A stretch of DNA of 11,822 nt from Olsenella sp. (lineage in GTDB: Bacteria; Actinomycetota; Coriobacteriia; Coriobacteriales; Atopobiaceae): assembly GCA_015062715.1 (NCBI GenBank), contig SUUD01000037.1, positions 1 through 11,822 on the forward strand, written 5' to 3'. Position numbers and translations under genes: made by a program. Shown here piece by piece: positions 1-6,645 of this stretch. The notes beneath the pieces were generated by a model. The model did no database searches. It was not told the DNA's origin and saw nothing but the letters and a program-made list of their open reading frames with translations. Position 1 is the stretch's first letter. Every line of letters begins with the position of its first letter.

Positions 1-577
1 CGTCGGACTGCAGCGACACGCCGCGGAGCATCTCCGCCATGCTCCTCTGGGTGAAGCAGGCGACGAGCCTCGTGTCCTGGAAGGCGATGTCGACGGGCAG
101 GGCGATGAGCACGCTGCTGTCCGAGGTGCCCAGGTCGACGGCGTGGATCTCGGCGCCTTGGATGGTGACGTAATCGAAGGGATAGCCGTCCGAGGGCTCG
201 AGGGTGCCCCTGGAGGTGTGGACGAGGCCGTTCTGGTCGATGAAGGAGAACCTCTTGAGACCAAAGAGCTGCTTCATCCGCGCCTGGTACGCGGCCAGGC
301 TCTCGACGCTGACGAGGTCGTCGGCCTCCATGAGGTCGACGGCGGTCTGCGTGCTCGAGACCTGGGCCTGGAGGTTGGAGGCCACGACCTGCTCGCGGCG
401 GCCCGCGAGCTCGTCGAGGTACAGCATGCTGACCGAGCGCACAGCCTGCTCGGTGTCGCTCGAGGCGGCGCGGCCCATCCAGATGGTGCCCGCGACCAAG
501 ATGAGCGTCACGATGGCGCCGCCCACGAGCGCGGCGAGCGTGTAGCCCCTATCCCTGTTGGATTCGTTGGTTGCCAC
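1..577 (-). CDS. Membrane-anchored sensor protein, N-terminal part (3' end outside window)
   Basis: Only the first 192 residues are present. A GTG start at 577 is chosen because GGGAGG (587-592) lies nine bases upstream, and an upstream ATG in the same area runs into a stop at once. The protein has a short basic cytoplasmic tail (residues 1-12), one clear membrane segment (about 14-34, rich in A, V, I, L and G), then an extracytoplasmic region (about 36-192) with a helical stretch followed by FSFIDQNGLVHTS (110-122), a motif typical of PAS/Cache-like sensor folds. Such N-termini head hybrid histidine kinases and GGDEF proteins in Coriobacteriia, but the output domain is outside the window, so kinase versus diguanylate cyclase cannot be decided. 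The next upstream gene on this strand ends 280 bases away behind a terminator, so this gene is probably transcribed alone. The membrane-sensor call is firm; the family is inference. Confidence 0.75.
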   Translation of the reverse strand, partial: MATNESNRDRGYTLAALVGGAIVTLILVAGTIWMGRAASSDTEQAVRSVSMLYLDELAGRREQVVASNLQAQVSSTQTAVDLMEADDLVSVESLAAYQARMKQLFGLKRFSFIDQNGLVHTSRGTLEPSDGYPFDYVTIQGAEIHAVDLGTSDSSVLIALPVDIAFQDTRLVACFTQRSMAEMLRGVSLQSD

Positions 578-607
578 CCGAATCACCCTCCCATCACAGA
601 TAGTCAA

Positions 608-636
608 ATCGTACCAGTTGGGAGTGGCAATGACAG
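608..636 (-). promoter_or_regulatory. Possible sigma-70-type promoter of the sensor gene
   Basis: Read on the minus strand, CTGTCA (631-636) and TACGAT (608-613) are separated by exactly 17 bases and lie about 30 bases upstream of the GTG start. Each matches four of six consensus positions. It is the best candidate in this gap but weak, and GC-rich DNA yields such matches by chance. Confidence 0.3.
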
Positions 637-702
637 CGCGATATGCGCCAACGATCCCGATGGGCACCCGAAGTGGCGCAATGGCCGCGCGGGACGGCCC
701 AA

Positions 703-736
703 TGCAAAGACGGCGGGCCGCCCTTGCGGCCCGCCG
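703..736 (-). terminator. Intrinsic terminator after the M20 dipeptidase gene
   Basis: Bases 711-721 pair perfectly with 726-736 (11 G/C pairs, four-base loop). On the minus strand the stem is followed by TCTTTGC, a short U-rich tract. It lies about 120 bases past the stop of the dipeptidase gene at 858. The rest of the 578-857 gap shows no convincing gene on either strand. Confidence 0.65.
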
Positions 737-857
737 CACTCACTTCCCCTTGACCGTGCGAGCACCCGAGGGGTCTCGCGGCGCGCCGCCTCTGCGCCTG
801 GGCGATTTCGCGAAGCGCTGAGCCCAGGGCAGAGGTGGCGCGCCCCTGCGACGTCCC

Positions 858-2291
858 CTAGAGGTCGAGCTCCATCAGGCGGGCGATGGCCAGGATGTAG
901 ATCTTGAGGGAGTCCTTGAGCTGCTGCTCGGAGATGCCCTCGTCTGCGCTGTGCTCGCCGTGCACCCAGTCGGGCGTGGTCTGCTCGGGGTCGTTGGGGC
1001 CAAAGCTCGCGGCACGCTCGAAGTGGCGGGCGTAGGTGCCGCCGCCCATGGTGAAGGGCTCGGCGTTCTTGCCGGTCATCTCGTTGTAGGTGGCGATGAG
1101 CGTCTGGATGGGGGCCGAGGTGGGGTCGGTGACGAAGGGCACGGCCACGTCGTCGACCTCGAAGGTGCCGCCGTGGGCGGCGGCCAGGGCGGTCGCGTTG
1201 GCGGTGATGGTCTCGTCGCTCATCGTCGAGACGTAGCGGCAGTCGACGGTCTGGGTGAAGCGGTTGCCCTCGGTGGCGATGACGCCGCCGATGCAGGTGG
1301 TCGGGTCGAAGTAGTCGTCGGTGGAAGCGACGCCCAGGCCCGAGCCGTCCGTGGTGGAGAGGAACTGGCGCTCCATCTCCAGGAAGCTGCGCTCGCCCTC
1401 GCCGCAGAGGTCGTTGTCGAGCAGGTAGTTCACGAGCAGCAGGATGGCGTTGATGGTGCCCTCGGGCTTGGAGGCGTGGCCGCCGATGCCGTGGGCGGTC
1501 AGCTTGGCCAGGCCCTCGCCCGCAGCCTCGAGCTCGATGCTGGCGCCCTCGGGGGCGACGGGCGCGGGCAGGGAGGCAGCGTCGGCGCGGACGGTAACGC
1601 TGGCCAGGTTGGGGATGGCGTTGGGCACCGTGCCGCCGGCGAACTCCACGATCCTGCGGTCCTCGCCCAGGTCGGCCGAGACGAAGTGGCCCCAGTAGGT
1701 GCCCTTCTCGCCGTAGCACAGGGGGAAGTCGGCGTCGGGGGTGAACAGGAAGGCCGGCTGCGGGTAGTTCTCGAGGTACCAGTGGACGTCGTGCATCATG
1801 GTCTCCTCGTTGCACCCGATCATGCAGCGCAGGGTGTAGGGCAGCTTCTCGCCGGTCTGCTTGACGCGGTCGGCGAAGAACTTGCAGGCGTACAGCGACA
1901 GGGTCCAGGGGCCCTTGTCGTCGATAACGCCGCGGCCGAGCAGGTAGCCGTCCTTGCGGGTGACCTTGAGCGGGTCGACCGTCCAGCCGGTGCCGAGGGG
2001 CACGACGTCGACGTGGGCGATGGTCGCGATGTACTTGTCGGACTCGCCGGGCAGGTCGGCGAAGCCGATGTAGCCGTCGCAGTTGTGGGCCTCGAGGCCG
2101 TTCTCGGCTGCGATGTCGCAGGCCGTCTGCAGGGCGAGGGCGGGCGCGTGGCCCCAGGGCTCGCCGGGCTTGGCCTCGTCGAGGTTCTCGACGCTCTCGA
2201 TGGCCACGAGACGGCCCATGTCGGCGATGACGTCCTCCCAGACCGCGTCGACGTACTCATCGATCTGCTGCTTGAGCTCTTCGTCTGCCAT
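858..2291 (-). CDS. M20 family metallo-dipeptidase, PepV/Sapep type (copy 1)
   Basis: A 477-residue cytoplasmic metallopeptidase predicted to cleave dipeptides using two metal ions (Zn or Mn). The M20 signatures are in order: AHVDVVP (H93, D95), VIDDKGP (D124/D125), GCNEET (E162/E163, the catalytic base and a metal ligand), TPD (D186), GGHAS (H272) and a C-terminal GEH (H447) that by analogy with PepV supplies the last ligand. The lid domain lies between the two catalytic halves, giving PepV-like length. The ATG at 2291 is chosen because the product then begins MADEELKQQ like its relatives, with AAAGGA just upstream; a longer in-frame reading would add an unrelated 29-residue head. There is no signal peptide or membrane segment. 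It follows a paralogue at 2454-3884 on the same strand with a 162-base gap containing a hairpin. The family is sure; substrate preference is unknown. Confidence 0.93.
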   Translation of the reverse strand: MADEELKQQIDEYVDAVWEDVIADMGRLVAIESVENLDEAKPGEPWGHAPALALQTACDIAAENGLEAHNCDGYIGFADLPGESDKYIATIAHVDVVPLGTGWTVDPLKVTRKDGYLLGRGVIDDKGPWTLSLYACKFFADRVKQTGEKLPYTLRCMIGCNEETMMHDVHWYLENYPQPAFLFTPDADFPLCYGEKGTYWGHFVSADLGEDRRIVEFAGGTVPNAIPNLASVTVRADAASLPAPVAPEGASIELEAAGEGLAKLTAHGIGGHASKPEGTINAILLLVNYLLDNDLCGEGERSFLEMERQFLSTTDGSGLGVASTDDYFDPTTCIGGVIATEGNRFTQTVDCRYVSTMSDETITANATALAAAHGGTFEVDDVAVPFVTDPTSAPIQTLIATYNEMTGKNAEPFTMGGGTYARHFERAASFGPNDPEQTTPDWVHGEHSADEGISEQQLKDSLKIYILAIARLMELDL

Positions 2292-2303
2292 GGCATTCCT
2301 TTC

Positions 2304-2331
2304 GCATAAGGTTGAGTGAAAACTGCATAAG
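2304..2331 (-). repeat. Paired GCATAAG heptamers upstream of dipeptidase copy 1
   Basis: GCATAAG occurs at 2304-2310 and again at 2325-2331, 21 bases apart (two DNA turns) and directly upstream of the ribosome binding site. It could be a pair of operator half-sites on one face of the helix, or chance. No clear promoter hexamers were seen here. Confidence 0.3.
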
Positions 2332-2335
2332 CAAG

Positions 2336-2373
2336 AAAAGTGTAGCCCTTCCCCACGGAAAGTGAAGAAGGGC
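2336..2373 (-). terminator. Probable weak intrinsic terminator between the two dipeptidase genes
   Basis: Bases 2345-2351 pair with 2367-2373 (GCCCTTC/GAAGGGC, seven pairs, 15-base loop). On the minus strand the stem is followed, after four bases, by a T-rich run (CTTTTCTT). It lies about 80 bases past the stop of the upstream dipeptidase gene. The long loop and short stem suggest only partial termination. Confidence 0.5.
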
Positions 2374-2410
2374 CACATAACTTGCCGTTTTGGCCACCCT
2401 GCGACTTGGT

Positions 2411-2446
2411 GCGTGTCAGGGCCGGGGGCGCGTGTCGGGGGCCGGG
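2411..2446. repeat. Two tandem copies of a GC-rich 16-17-mer
   Basis: GCGTGTCAGGGCCGGG (2411-2426) is followed by GCGTGTCGGGGGCCGGG (2430-2446). The pair sits directly after the stop of dipeptidase copy 2. No function is visible; it may be a local slippage duplication. Confidence 0.5.
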
Positions 2447-2453
2447 ACGCGGA

Positions 2454-3884
2454 CTAGAGCTCGACTTGCATGAGGCGCCAGAGGGCGACGCAGTAGATGA
2501 CGAAGGCGTCCTTGAGGGTGCGCTCGGAGACGACCTCGTTGGGGCCGTGCATGGCGCCGCACCACGCAGGGAACGTCTCGTAGGGGTCCTCGGGGCCAAA
2601 GGCCACGCCGTGGGCGAAGTGGCGGGCGTAGGTGCCGCCGCCAATGGCGAGGGGCTCGTCCTGGTGGTCGGTGAGCTCGTTGTAGGTGTCGACGAGCGCA
2701 CGCACCGCCGCGGAGTCCTTGTCACCCACGGAAGGCACGGTGACGCGGACCCCCTCGACGGTCGCGCCATGGCGGGACGCGACCTCCCTCACCGCAGCCT
2801 CGATCTGCTCGCCGGTCACCGTGGTGACGTAGCGCGAGTCGATGGTCTGGACAAAGTGGCCGTCGTCCGTGGTGCGCACGGTGCCGCCAATGCAGGTGGT
2901 GGGGCCAAAGACGTCATCGGTCGAGGCAAAGCCCAGGGTCGAGGCGTCCGTGGAGCCCATGACGTCGTGCTCGAGCTCTAGGTACGCGCGCTCGGCGTCG
3001 TTGCACAGGCCGTTTGCCAGCAGGTAGTCGGTGACAAGACCAATGGCGTTGACGCTGCCCTCGGGAAGCGAGGCATGGCCGCCCTTGCCGTGGCCCTCGA
3101 TGCGGCAGGTGCCGTCACCCAGGTCGGTGACGGTGACGCGGTCGGCGGCAGGCAGCGCGGAGGCGTCGGCACGCACGATGGCGTGGGCCTCGAAGGGGAT
3201 GGCGTTGGTCACGTGGCCGCCGGCGAGCTCGACGATCACGCGGTTCTCCTCGCCCAGGGGCGCCGAGACGAACTCGGCCTTGAAGCCGCCCTTCTCGGCG
3301 TAGATGACCGGCCAGCTGCCGTCGGGCGTGAAGAGGAAGTCGGGCTCTGCCTGGTGCTCGAGGTACCAGTGGACGTCGCCCATGCCGGTCTCCTCGTTGC
3401 AGCCCGCGATGAGGCGGATGGTGTGGGCGAGCGGGGCGCCCTGGCGCTCGGCGAGCATGGCCATGAACTTGGTCGCCCACAGCGCCACGACCCAAGGACC
3501 CTTGTCGTCGATGACGCCACGACCCACGAGGTAGCCCTCGCGACGGTCCATGACGTAGGGCTCGCTGTCCCAGCCGGGACCCTCGGGCACCACGTCGACG
3601 TGGCTGATCATGGCGACGGTCTTGCCGGAGGTGCCGGGCAGGTCGCCCCAGCCCAGGTAGCCCTCGCCGTCCGTGACCGCGAGGCCCTCGCGGGCCATCA
3701 GCTCGAGCGCGATGTCCAGGGCCGCACGCGGGCCCGGGCCCCACGGCGCGCCATCGGCCGCCTTGTCGGGCTCCTCGACGCTGCGCTGCGAGACGAGCCG
3801 CGCGATGTCGGCCGCGACCTCCTCGAAGTGCTCCTCGACGAAGGCGCGTGCCTCCTGCTCCACCTGCTTGTCCGTATAGCCCAT
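2454..3884 (-). CDS. M20 family metallo-dipeptidase, PepV/Sapep type (copy 2)
   Basis: A 476-residue paralogue of the gene at 858-2291, same length and domain order. Metal and catalytic residues are complete: SHVDVVP (H95, D97), VIDDKGP (D126/D127), GCNEET (E164/E165), TPD (D188), GGHAS (H270) and AMH (H446). The shared segments DVHWYLE, STDD, TTCIGG and GGGTYARHF show tandem duplication, but elsewhere the two proteins differ greatly, so the duplication is old and the copies may prefer different peptides. The start at 3884 (MGYTDK) has AGGGAGG four bases upstream; a 12-residue longer in-frame reading starts upstream of that site. No signal peptide; cytoplasmic. A weak promoter may lie at 3939-3966. 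Family membership is sure; substrate is unknown. Confidence 0.93.
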   Translation of the reverse strand: MGYTDKQVEQEARAFVEEHFEEVAADIARLVSQRSVEEPDKAADGAPWGPGPRAALDIALELMAREGLAVTDGEGYLGWGDLPGTSGKTVAMISHVDVVPEGPGWDSEPYVMDRREGYLVGRGVIDDKGPWVVALWATKFMAMLAERQGAPLAHTIRLIAGCNEETGMGDVHWYLEHQAEPDFLFTPDGSWPVIYAEKGGFKAEFVSAPLGEENRVIVELAGGHVTNAIPFEAHAIVRADASALPAADRVTVTDLGDGTCRIEGHGKGGHASLPEGSVNAIGLVTDYLLANGLCNDAERAYLELEHDVMGSTDASTLGFASTDDVFGPTTCIGGTVRTTDDGHFVQTIDSRYVTTVTGEQIEAAVREVASRHGATVEGVRVTVPSVGDKDSAAVRALVDTYNELTDHQDEPLAIGGGTYARHFAHGVAFGPEDPYETFPAWCGAMHGPNEVVSERTLKDAFVIYCVALWRLMQVEL

Positions 3885-3938
3885 GCTGCCTCCCTGGCGT
3901 GGCGCCCGTTGTCCGGGCAACTTGAATGACCGTGCCCT

Positions 3939-3966
3939 AGCTTAGCGCTCCGCCCGCGCCTGTCCA
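3939..3966 (-). promoter_or_regulatory. Possible promoter of dipeptidase copy 2
   Basis: On the minus strand TGGACA (3961-3966, five of six matches to TTGACA) is followed after 16 bases by TAAGCT (3939-3944, three of six matches to TATAAT). The -35 element lies inside an inverted repeat (3959-3970). Position relative to the start at 3884 is reasonable, but the -10 is poor. Confidence 0.3.
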
Positions 3967-3979
3967 CAGGTTGAAACCT
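3959..3979. repeat. Two abutting small inverted repeats upstream of dipeptidase copy 2
   Basis: CCTGTCCACAGG (3959-3970, arms of five) overlaps AGGTTGAAACCT (3968-3979, arms of five). They lie just past the stop of the HAD gene (3996) and over the possible -35 of the dipeptidase gene. They could be an operator or a weak terminator; no T-tract follows on the minus strand. Confidence 0.35.
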
Positions 3980-3995
3980 CCGTGCCACGATGGGC

Positions 3996-4667
3996 CTAGA
4001 GGGGCAGGTCGCGCCAGTCCTCCAGGAACAGGTCGGCCGCGGCGCGCACCGCGCCCACGTCCTGCGTCACGTCGCCCGAGGCGACCGCGCAGGTGGCCAT
4101 CCCTGCGCCTCCCGCCGACTTCAGGCCGGCCACGATGTCCTCGAAGACGACGCAGCCCGCAGGCGCCACACCCAGGCGGCGGGCGGCCTCCAGATAGATG
4201 TCGGGCTCGCGCTTGGTCTTGGTCACGTCGGTCCCGCACACCACCGTGTCGAAGAGCCCGTACACGTCGAGCCGCGGCGCCATCGAGGCGAGCACGTCAT
4301 GGTCGTTGGTGGTGGCAAGCGCGATGGGGACGCCCGTCTCGCGCAGCGCATCGAGGTAGGCCAGTGCGCCGGGCCGCAGGTCGACCTCGGTGGCATAGAT
4401 GTCGTTGGCGAGCTCGTTCCACTCGTCACAGATGTCCTGCGGGTCATCGTCGAGGCCGTAGCGCTCGATCACGTAGAGGGCGCCCTCGGCAAAGCCCAGG
4501 GTGGCGAGGTGTTGGGCGAGGTCCGGGGTCCAGGTGCGGCCGCGCCGCGCGAGGAAGGTGCGGTCGACCTCGTTCCACACGAAAGCGGACGAGGCGAGCG
4601 TGCCGTCGAAGTCGAAGATGGCGGCCTCATACGAGAAGGGCCAGAGGCTCGTGGGTACGTGGCTCAT
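3996..4667 (-). CDS. HAD-superfamily hydrolase, subfamily IA, beta-phosphoglucomutase-like
   Basis: A 223-residue cytoplasmic phosphatase or phosphomutase. The HAD motifs are complete: motif I DFDGT (D19 nucleophile, D21 acid/base), motif II ATTN (T119-N121), motif III with a basic residue before the proline in TKTKREPD (K152/R153), and motif IV FEDIVAG (E176/D177) binding Mg. A helical cap domain inserted after motif I (about 24-95) places it in subfamily I, and the fold resembles phosphoglycolate phosphatase and beta-phosphoglucomutase; the substrate cannot be read from sequence. The ATG at 4667 is chosen because GGGAGC lies six bases upstream. A longer in-frame reading would start at 4718, inside the terminator of the cold-shock gene. 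Only about 42 bases separate that terminator from this start, so expression may depend on read-through. Confidence 0.88.
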   Translation of the reverse strand: MSHVPTSLWPFSYEAAIFDFDGTLASSAFVWNEVDRTFLARRGRTWTPDLAQHLATLGFAEGALYVIERYGLDDDPQDICDEWNELANDIYATEVDLRPGALAYLDALRETGVPIALATTNDHDVLASMAPRLDVYGLFDTVVCGTDVTKTKREPDIYLEAARRLGVAPAGCVVFEDIVAGLKSAGGAGMATCAVASGDVTQDVGAVRAAADLFLEDWRDLPL

Positions 4668-4704
4668 GGGTTGCTCCCGTGCGCATCGCCAGAGGGGGTA
4701 CTTG

Positions 4705-4733
4705 AAAAAGGGGGCCACCCGAAGGTGACCCCC
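4705..4733 (-). terminator. Strong intrinsic terminator of the cold-shock gene
   Basis: On the minus strand GGGGGTCACC (4724-4733) pairs with GGTGGCCCCC (4710-4719) across a TTCG tetraloop (ten pairs including one G-T), followed at once by TTTTTC (4704-4709). It sits 24 bases past the cold-shock stop codon and is a textbook factor-independent terminator. Confidence 0.92.
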
Positions 4734-4757
4734 TCAGCCTGGCTGAAATTGCGAGGC

Positions 4758-4961
4758 TTAGAGCTTGGTGACGTTGGAAGCCTGGGGCTTGCCACCCTTG
4801 CCCTCGGTGATGTCGAACTCGACGGCCTGGCCCTCCTCGAGCGTCTTGAAGCCGTCCATCTGAATCTCGGAGAAGTGGACGAACAGGTCGTCGCCGTCCT
4901 CGCGAGAGATGAAGCCATAGCCCTTGTCCGGATTGAACCACTTAACAGTACCCTGAGCCAT
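4758..4961 (-). CDS. cspA: Cold-shock protein, CspA family
   Basis: A 67-residue single cold-shock domain (OB fold) that binds single-stranded RNA and DNA and acts as an RNA chaperone. It is full length: KWFN (7-10) is the start of the fold, RNP1 is KGYGFI (13-18) and RNP2 is LFVHF (26-30), with the aromatic residues W8, F17, F27 and F30 in place. The ATG at 4961 has AGAAAGG about seven bases upstream. A 229-base gap lies upstream (4962-5190), enough for the long structured leader common in cold-shock genes, but no promoter hexamer pair convinced me there. Transcription ends at the strong hairpin at 4705-4733. Which paralogue this is within the organism cannot be told, so the symbol is by family only. 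Confidence 0.97.
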   Translation of the reverse strand: MAQGTVKWFNPDKGYGFISREDGDDLFVHFSEIQMDGFKTLEEGQAVEFDITEGKGGKPQASNVTKL

Positions 4962-5148
4962 TTCGTGCCTTTCTTTCCTGCCCCGAAGGACATGATGCTG
5001 CGCGTCCGCGCGATACCTATGGCGAATGCCACAAGGGGAAGTTTACTCCACTGGAGCGGGTTGGGGCATGAGATTTCCCGAGCGGCCCCGACCAAAGGCC
5101 AAACGGTAACAAACCGCACGTCAAAAGCCCTAAACCTGAAAGGCGAGT

Positions 5149-5192
5149 AAAAAGCGCCCTCCTTGGCGGGACAGATGGCGCGACCGGGCGCT
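5149..5192 (-). terminator. Intrinsic terminator of the ruvCAB operon
   Basis: On the minus strand AGCGCCC (5186-5192) pairs perfectly with GGGCGCT (5153-5159), followed by TTTTTA (5148-5153). The stem begins within the stop codon of the last operon gene (5191). The 26-base loop contains a smaller CGCC/GGCG stem next to the T-tract, which may be the active hairpin. Confidence 0.7.
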
Positions 5193-5586
5193 AGCCAAAC
5201 AGCTCCCGGTCCATGTCGTCGAGCTCGGCCGGGACATGCCCCAGGTCGCACTGGAAGGCGTCCGCGACGGCCTCGGCCTGGGCACGCCGGACCTCGGCCA
5301 CGTCCACGCTCCCCATGTCCTCGTAGACGTCGGCCACGCGGTCGAGCGCGTACGAGACGTACTCGGCCGTGGAGTCGGCCATGCCCGAGAGCAGCATCAT
5401 GGTGACGAGGGAGTCGGGCGACAGGGACATGGCCGTGTCGGCGTCGAGCTCGAGCAGGCTCGACACCGCCGCCTCGACCTGCTCGCAGCCGCGCACGTCG
5501 CCCTTCAGGACGGCCAGCTGGAAGGCCTGGATGAGCGCCTGGGTGAAGCGGGCGATGAGCTCGAGGATGTAGTCGCGCTGGAGCAT
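5191..5586 (-). CDS. Small helical protein of unknown function, last gene of the ruv operon
   Basis: A 131-residue acidic protein beginning MLQRDYILELIARF, predicted almost entirely helical, with no membrane segment or signal peptide. Heptad-like hydrophobic spacing and alternation of helices (about 2-28, 31-48, 57-68, 71-90, 96-112) suggest a helical bundle or TPR-like fold. The N-terminus resembles the family I remember as DUF6483 in Firmicutes and Actinobacteria, which has no assigned function; I could not test this. The ATG at 5586 lies three bases past the ruvB stop, and GAGGGGGTG at the end of ruvB serves as its ribosome binding site, so it is very probably translated together with RuvB. 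No catalytic motif is visible. Function is not assigned. Confidence 0.85.
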   Translation of the reverse strand: MLQRDYILELIARFTQALIQAFQLAVLKGDVRGCEQVEAAVSSLLELDADTAMSLSPDSLVTMMLLSGMADSTAEYVSYALDRVADVYEDMGSVDVAEVRRAQAEAVADAFQCDLGHVPAELDDMDRELFG

Positions 5587-5589
5587 GGC

Positions 5590-6645
5590 CTACACCCCCT
5601 CGGGGGCGACGATGCCCAGGTGCTCGAAGGCTGCCGCCGTGGCGCGCCGGCCCTGGGGCGTGCGGATGATGAGGCCGCGCTGCATGAGGTAGGGCTCGTA
5701 GACGTCCTCGAGGGTGGACGGGTCCTCCCCCACCGCGCTCGCCACGGTGGTGAGCCCCACCGGGCGCCCGCGGAAGGTGGACGTGAGCGCCTTGAGGATC
5801 TTGACGTCCATCCAGTCCAGCCCCAGCTCGTCGATCTCGAAGAACGAGAGCGCCTCGGAGGCGACCTGCCAGCTGATGCTGCCGTCGGCACGCACCTGGG
5901 CGTAGTCGCGCACGCGCTTGAGCAGGCGGTTGGCCAGGCGCGGGGTGCCGCGGCTGCGGCTCGCGATCTCGGCCGCACCCTGCTCGTCGATGCTCACCCC
6001 AAGGATCCCCGCCGAGCGCATGACGATGTCGGCAAGCTCGGGCACGGAGTAGTAGTCGAGGCGGTACGAGATGCCAAAGCGGTCGCGCAGCGGCCCGGTG
6101 AGCAGGCCCGTGCGCGTGGTGGCACCCACCAGCGTGAAGCGCGGCAGGTCGAGGCGGATGGAGCGGGCGGCCGGCCCCTTGCCGATCATGATGTCGAGCG
6201 AGAAGTCCTCCATGGCGGGGTACAGCACCTCCTCGACCGTGTGGTTGAGGCGGTGGATCTCGTCGATGAAGAGGATGTCGCCGGGGCCGAGGTTGGTGAG
6301 GATGGCCGCGAGGTCGCCCTGGCGCTCGATGGCCGGGCCGCTCGTGGTGTGGATGTTGGTGCCCATCTCGTTGGCGAGCACGGTCGACAGCGTGGTCTTG
6401 CCCAGACCCGGGGGGCCCGAGAAGATCACGTGGTCGAGCGGCTCGTTGCGCGACTTGGCCGCCTCGATGAGCACGCGGAGGTTCTCCTTGATGCGGGTCT
6501 GGCCCTGGTACTCGTCGAGGGTGCGCGGGCGCAGGGTGCGGTCGACGTCGAGGTCGTCGGCGGTGAGCTCGGCGGTGACGGGGCGTACACCCGTGCCGTG
6601 CTGCCGCTCGGTGCCAAAGAGGTCGTCGGAGTCAGCCTGCCACAT
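5590..6645 (-). CDS. ruvB: Holliday junction branch migration ATPase RuvB
   Basis: A 351-residue AAA+ motor that drives branch migration of Holliday junctions with RuvA. Walker A is GPPGLGKTT (78-86), Walker B is the LFIDEIHRL stretch (125-133), sensor 1 is GATTR (174-178), and the RuvB-specific sensor 2 region SRGTPRLANRLLKRVRD (231-247) is intact. The C-terminal winged helix with RTPQGR (328-333) binds DNA. The ATG at 6645 shares its A with the TGA of ruvA, and GGGAGG in the ruvA tail lies nine bases upstream; longer in-frame readings into ruvA are artefacts. The roughly 35-residue N-terminal extension before DRTLRPRTLDEY is common in actinobacterial RuvB. The order ruvC-ruvA-ruvB and the overlaps mean a single operon. 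Confidence 0.98.
   Translation of the reverse strand: MWQADSDDLFGTERQHGTGVRPVTAELTADDLDVDRTLRPRTLDEYQGQTRIKENLRVLIEAAKSRNEPLDHVIFSGPPGLGKTTLSTVLANEMGTNIHTTSGPAIERQGDLAAILTNLGPGDILFIDEIHRLNHTVEEVLYPAMEDFSLDIMIGKGPAARSIRLDLPRFTLVGATTRTGLLTGPLRDRFGISYRLDYYSVPELADIVMRSAGILGVSIDEQGAAEIASRSRGTPRLANRLLKRVRDYAQVRADGSISWQVASEALSFFEIDELGLDWMDVKILKALTSTFRGRPVGLTTVASAVGEDPSTLEDVYEPYLMQRGLIIRTPQGRRATAAAFEHLGIVAPEGV

Noticed and set aside
951..2309. Plus-strand open frame of about 450 codons opposite dipeptidase copy 1
   Set aside because: Val/Gly/Ala-rich antisense product with no motif, while the minus strand encodes a complete M20 peptidase.
4962..5190. Promoter or riboswitch in the cold-shock leader
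   Set aside because: TTGACG, TAAACT and TATCGC words occur but never at 16-18 base spacing with one another, and no recognisable riboswitch fold was found, so nothing is claimed beyond a likely leader.
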